A stretch of DNA of 62,302 nucleotides from positions 1-62,302 of the forward strand of contig JAFWXT010000023.1 in the NCBI GenBank assembly GCA_017522945.1. Reading direction: 5' to 3'. Origin of the DNA: Clostridia bacterium (GTDB taxonomy: Bacteria > Bacillota > Clostridia > Christensenellales > Borkfalkiaceae). This document shows positions 60,206 through 62,302 of this stretch, piece after piece (position 1 is the stretch's first letter; every line of letters starts with the position of its first letter). The notes beneath the pieces were generated by a model, which was not told the DNA's origin, made no database searches, and was given only the letters and a program-made list of their open reading frames with translations. Position numbers and translations under genes: made by a program.

Positions 60206-60231
60206 GCGCTAATTTATGCGGAGTGTTTATT

Positions 60232-61533
60232 ATGAGAATGTTTGATATTATTAAGGATAAGCGCGATAAAAAAGAGCTTACCAAAGAACAAATTGAATTT
60301 TTTATTAAAGGATACGTAAACGGCGAAGTTACCGATTATCAGGCTTCGGCTTTATGTATGGCTATATATTTTAACGGAATGACAACCGAAGAAACTACAG
60401 CACTTACTTTAGCCGTTCGCGACTCGGGTGAAATTTTAGATTTTTCAAACATAAAAGGACTTCGCGTGGATAAACACTCTACGGGTGGTGTTGGCGATAA
60501 AACTAGTTTAATAGTTGCGCCCATAGTGGCATCTTACGGCGTAAAAATAGCAAAGATGAGCGGTCGTGGGTTAGGGCACACTGGCGGAACGATTGATAAA
60601 CTTGAATCAATTCCAGGTTTTAATACAAGCCTTGAAAAAAGCGAGTTTGAAAGAATCGTTAACGAAACGGGTATTGCAATCGTTGGTCAAAGTGGTGAAC
60701 TTGCTCCTGCCGATAAAAAGTTATATGCACTTCGCGACGTAACTGCAACCGTTGACAGTATGCCACTTATCGCATCAAGTATTATGGGTAAAAAACTTGC
60801 CGCTAATGATGACTGTATCGTGCTTGACGTAAAAACTGGTAGCGGTTCGTTTATGAAAACTATTGAAGATAGTAAAGCCCTTGCTAAAATTATGGTTGAT
60901 ATTGGTAAAAATGCAGGTAAGAAAATGCTTGCTCTTATCACCGATATGGATATACCTCTTGGTAATGCAATTGGTAACGCTTTGGAAGTTAAGGAAGCAA
61001 TTCAAACTCTAAAGGGGGAAGGTCCTGCCGATTTAACCGAAGTTTGCATTGAACTTGCTGCAAATATGTTGTATTTAGCTGAAAAAGGCGAAAAGCAAGA
61101 ATGTTATGAAATGGCAAAAAAAGCTATTGAAAATAGAAGTGCGCTTGATACTTTTGCTAAAATGGTTGAAGCGCAAGGTGGTAGTAAAGAGCATATTTTA
61201 AACCCCGAACTTTTTGAAAAAGCAAAGTATGAATATGCTGTTAAAGCGCCTATAGAGGGGTTTATTAGTAGTGTTGATACCGAAGGATACGGGACTGCGA
61301 GCCTACTTTTAGGAGCTGGAAGAAACGTTAAGGAAGACGTTATTGATTTTAGCGCAGGTATAATTTTAAGCGCAAAGGTTGGTGATTACGTTAAAAAAGG
61401 AGACTTAATCGCAACTCTTTATGCCTCAAACGAAGATAAGTTTATAGCGTCGGCTAAAAAGCTTTTAGAAAGCACTCGTATTTGTGAAACTAAACCAGAA
61501 AAGCGCCCATTGATACTTGCAAGGGTTGAATAA
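60232..61533 (+). CDS. pdp: Pyrimidine-nucleoside phosphorylase
   Basis: A 433-residue NP-II family enzyme. The signature KHSTGGVGDKTSLIVAP (about 80) binds phosphate, and KMSGRGLGHTGGTIDKLESI follows. The C-terminal domain is of the lipoyl-like type (KVGDYVKKGDLIATLYA). The ATG at 60232 is preferred over GTG 60223, as GGAG lies 9 nt before it. It splits thymidine, deoxyuridine and uridine. Assignment as Pdp rather than DeoA rests on the Gram-positive context. Confidence 0.93.
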   Translation: MRMFDIIKDKRDKKELTKEQIEFFIKGYVNGEVTDYQASALCMAIYFNGMTTEETTALTLAVRDSGEILDFSNIKGLRVDKHSTGGVGDKTSLIVAPIVASYGVKIAKMSGRGLGHTGGTIDKLESIPGFNTSLEKSEFERIVNETGIAIVGQSGELAPADKKLYALRDVTATVDSMPLIASSIMGKKLAANDDCIVLDVKTGSGSFMKTIEDSKALAKIMVDIGKNAGKKMLALITDMDIPLGNAIGNALEVKEAIQTLKGEGPADLTEVCIELAANMLYLAEKGEKQECYEMAKKAIENRSALDTFAKMVEAQGGSKEHILNPELFEKAKYEYAVKAPIEGFISSVDTEGYGTASLLLGAGRNVKEDVIDFSAGIILSAKVGDYVKKGDLIATLYASNEDKFIASAKKLLESTRICETKPEKRPLILARVE

Positions 61534-61551
61534 AAAAAGGAGCAAACACTA

Positions 61552-62127
61552 ATGGCAAAATTATATTTTAGATACGGAGCAATGGGCTCTTCAAAAACAG
61601 CACAAGCGCTAATTACAAAATTTAATTATGAAGAACGCAATATGAAGGTTATGTTTATAAAACCTGCAATTGATACGCGTGACGGTAAAGATATTATTCG
61701 TTCAAGAATTGGCTTATCAGCAACAGCAATTGCTTTACCTGCAGACGTAAACGTTTACGAATTATATAAACAAAATTATGCCGACTGTAAGGTTGTTATT
61801 TGTGACGAGTGTCAGTTTTTAACACCCGAACAAGTTGACCAGTTAGACCTTATCACTATGGACTTTAACGTGCCAGTTTTGTGTTATGGGTTAAGAACGG
61901 ATTTTAAAACTCAACTTTTTCCAGGTAGCAAGCGTTTGTTTGAAATTGCGCACTCAATTAGCGAAGTTAAATCGGTTTGTAATTGTGGTGATAAGGCGAT
62001 AGTTAACGCTCGTTTAGACGATAACGGTAACGTGGTTTATAGTGGTGACCAAGTAATGCTTGGCGGAAACGACAGATACGAAGCTATGTGCAGAAAGTGT
62101 TGGTTAAAACACAAAAAAGAGCAATAA
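61552..62127 (+). CDS. tdk: Thymidine kinase
   Basis: A 191-residue type II thymidine kinase with P-loop YGAMGSSKT (8-16), DECQFL (about 86) and a C-terminal zinc site (VCNCGDKA ... CRKCW). AAAGGAGC precedes the start 18 bp behind pdp. It phosphorylates thymidine. Confidence 0.97.
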   Translation: MAKLYFRYGAMGSSKTAQALITKFNYEERNMKVMFIKPAIDTRDGKDIIRSRIGLSATAIALPADVNVYELYKQNYADCKVVICDECQFLTPEQVDQLDLITMDFNVPVLCYGLRTDFKTQLFPGSKRLFEIAHSISEVKSVCNCGDKAIVNARLDDNGNVVYSGDQVMLGGNDRYEAMCRKCWLKHKKEQ

Positions 62128-62161
62128 ACATATAAAAAATAAAAAAACAAGCCAAGCAAAG

Positions 62162-62302
62162 TGAAGTGAACCCAAAAGTTTAGACAAGAATTAAATATTA
62201 AATCATTTGCGAATGAGCTCGGTATTGTACTGGGCTCATTCCTTTTAGTTTTAGAGATATTCTCTCATTGTTGTAGTAATGTATGTATTCTTTCAACTTC
62301 TC
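62162..62302 (-). mobile_element. IS3-family insertion sequence, 3' end only
   Basis: The element starts with TGAAGTGAACCCAAAAGTTT, a terminal inverted repeat of the IS150-like type (TG...ACCC...AAGTT). The transposase C-terminus follows on the minus strand. The rest lies beyond the window. Confidence 0.8.
62198..62302 (-). CDS. IS3-family transposase OrfB, C-terminal part
   Basis: 34 codons plus stop are visible; the 5' part is beyond the right edge. The peptide YIHYYNNERISLKLKGMSPV is the typical end of IS3/IS150 DDE transposases (integrase core), where the last motif is a YNxxR...KGxSPxxYR sequence. Confidence 0.9.
   Translation of the reverse strand, partial: EKLKEYIHYYNNERISLKLKGMSPVQYRAHSQMI

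Overview
The window looks like chromosome of an uncultured, low-GC anaerobic Bacillota of the gut Clostridia type. Evidence: A/T-rich DNA, AGGAGG-type ribosome sites, TTGACA-17-TATAAT promoters, many Cys-lipobox lipoproteins, an MsmX-type sugar ABC system without its own ATPase, a GGGtGRT/NifU-like pair and deo/pdp nucleoside salvage. A Christensenellales-like origin is a guess from the style of the secreted proteins.

Layout. 1-0.6 kb: six tRNA genes on the minus strand behind one strong promoter. 0.9-6.6 kb: a lipoprotein, then a MATE exporter co-directional with rhaB-rhaA-rhaD (L-rhamnose to DHAP and lactaldehyde). 6.7-10.1 kb: PHP phosphoesterase, ferritin-like protein, GNAT, an orphan HEPN protein. 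10.4-17.3 kb: a repeat-rich surface lipoprotein, a truncated leucine-rich-repeat remnant, twin Cys-rich mini-proteins, a HAD phosphatase, mscL, a candidate small RNA and a lipoprotein. 17.7-19.1 kb: an A/T-rich unknown gene with a possible -1 frameshifted acidic tail, and a 3' fragment of the GGGtGRT gene. 19.3-44.5 kb: a glycan-utilisation locus with an AraC regulator, DUF4434, AGE epimerase, GH78, ABC importer, GH39, MFS, GH43, two large secreted proteins sharing undescribed modules, GH3, a CE6/SASA-type esterase and a frameshifted SGNH esterase. 45-50.2 kb: a two-gene helicase-nuclease plus Argonaute-like operon resembling the DdmDE plasmid-defence system. 50.6-52.3 kb: intact GGGtGRT and NifU-like genes. 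52.5-62.1 kb: housekeeping genes (tyrS, IMPACT family, recX, birA) and nucleoside salvage (deoC, deoD, deoB, cdd, pdp, tdk). The right edge enters an IS3-family element.

How it fits together. The glycan locus would bind and trim a rhamnose- and pentose-containing polysaccharide outside the cell (GH43, esterase, large secreted proteins). Oligosaccharides would be imported by the ABC and MFS carriers and cut in the cytosol (GH78, GH39, GH3). Freed L-rhamnose would enter RhaBAD. The glycan locus and the DdmDE-like operon lie between direct repeats of about 290 bp (18464-18755 and 50385-50683). Each repeat carries the 3' end of the GGGtGRT gene, so 18.5-50.6 kb looks like an inserted, potentially excisable island.

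Three repeat families stand out. One is a set of intergenic hairpins whose loops share a 13-nt core (TAATCGACTTATA) while most of the stem varies. The second is a dispersed palindromic element near 10.2, 31.0 and 59.6 kb. The third is a tandem triplet of 130-bp structured units behind tyrS. All readings are by eye; homology searches were not possible.
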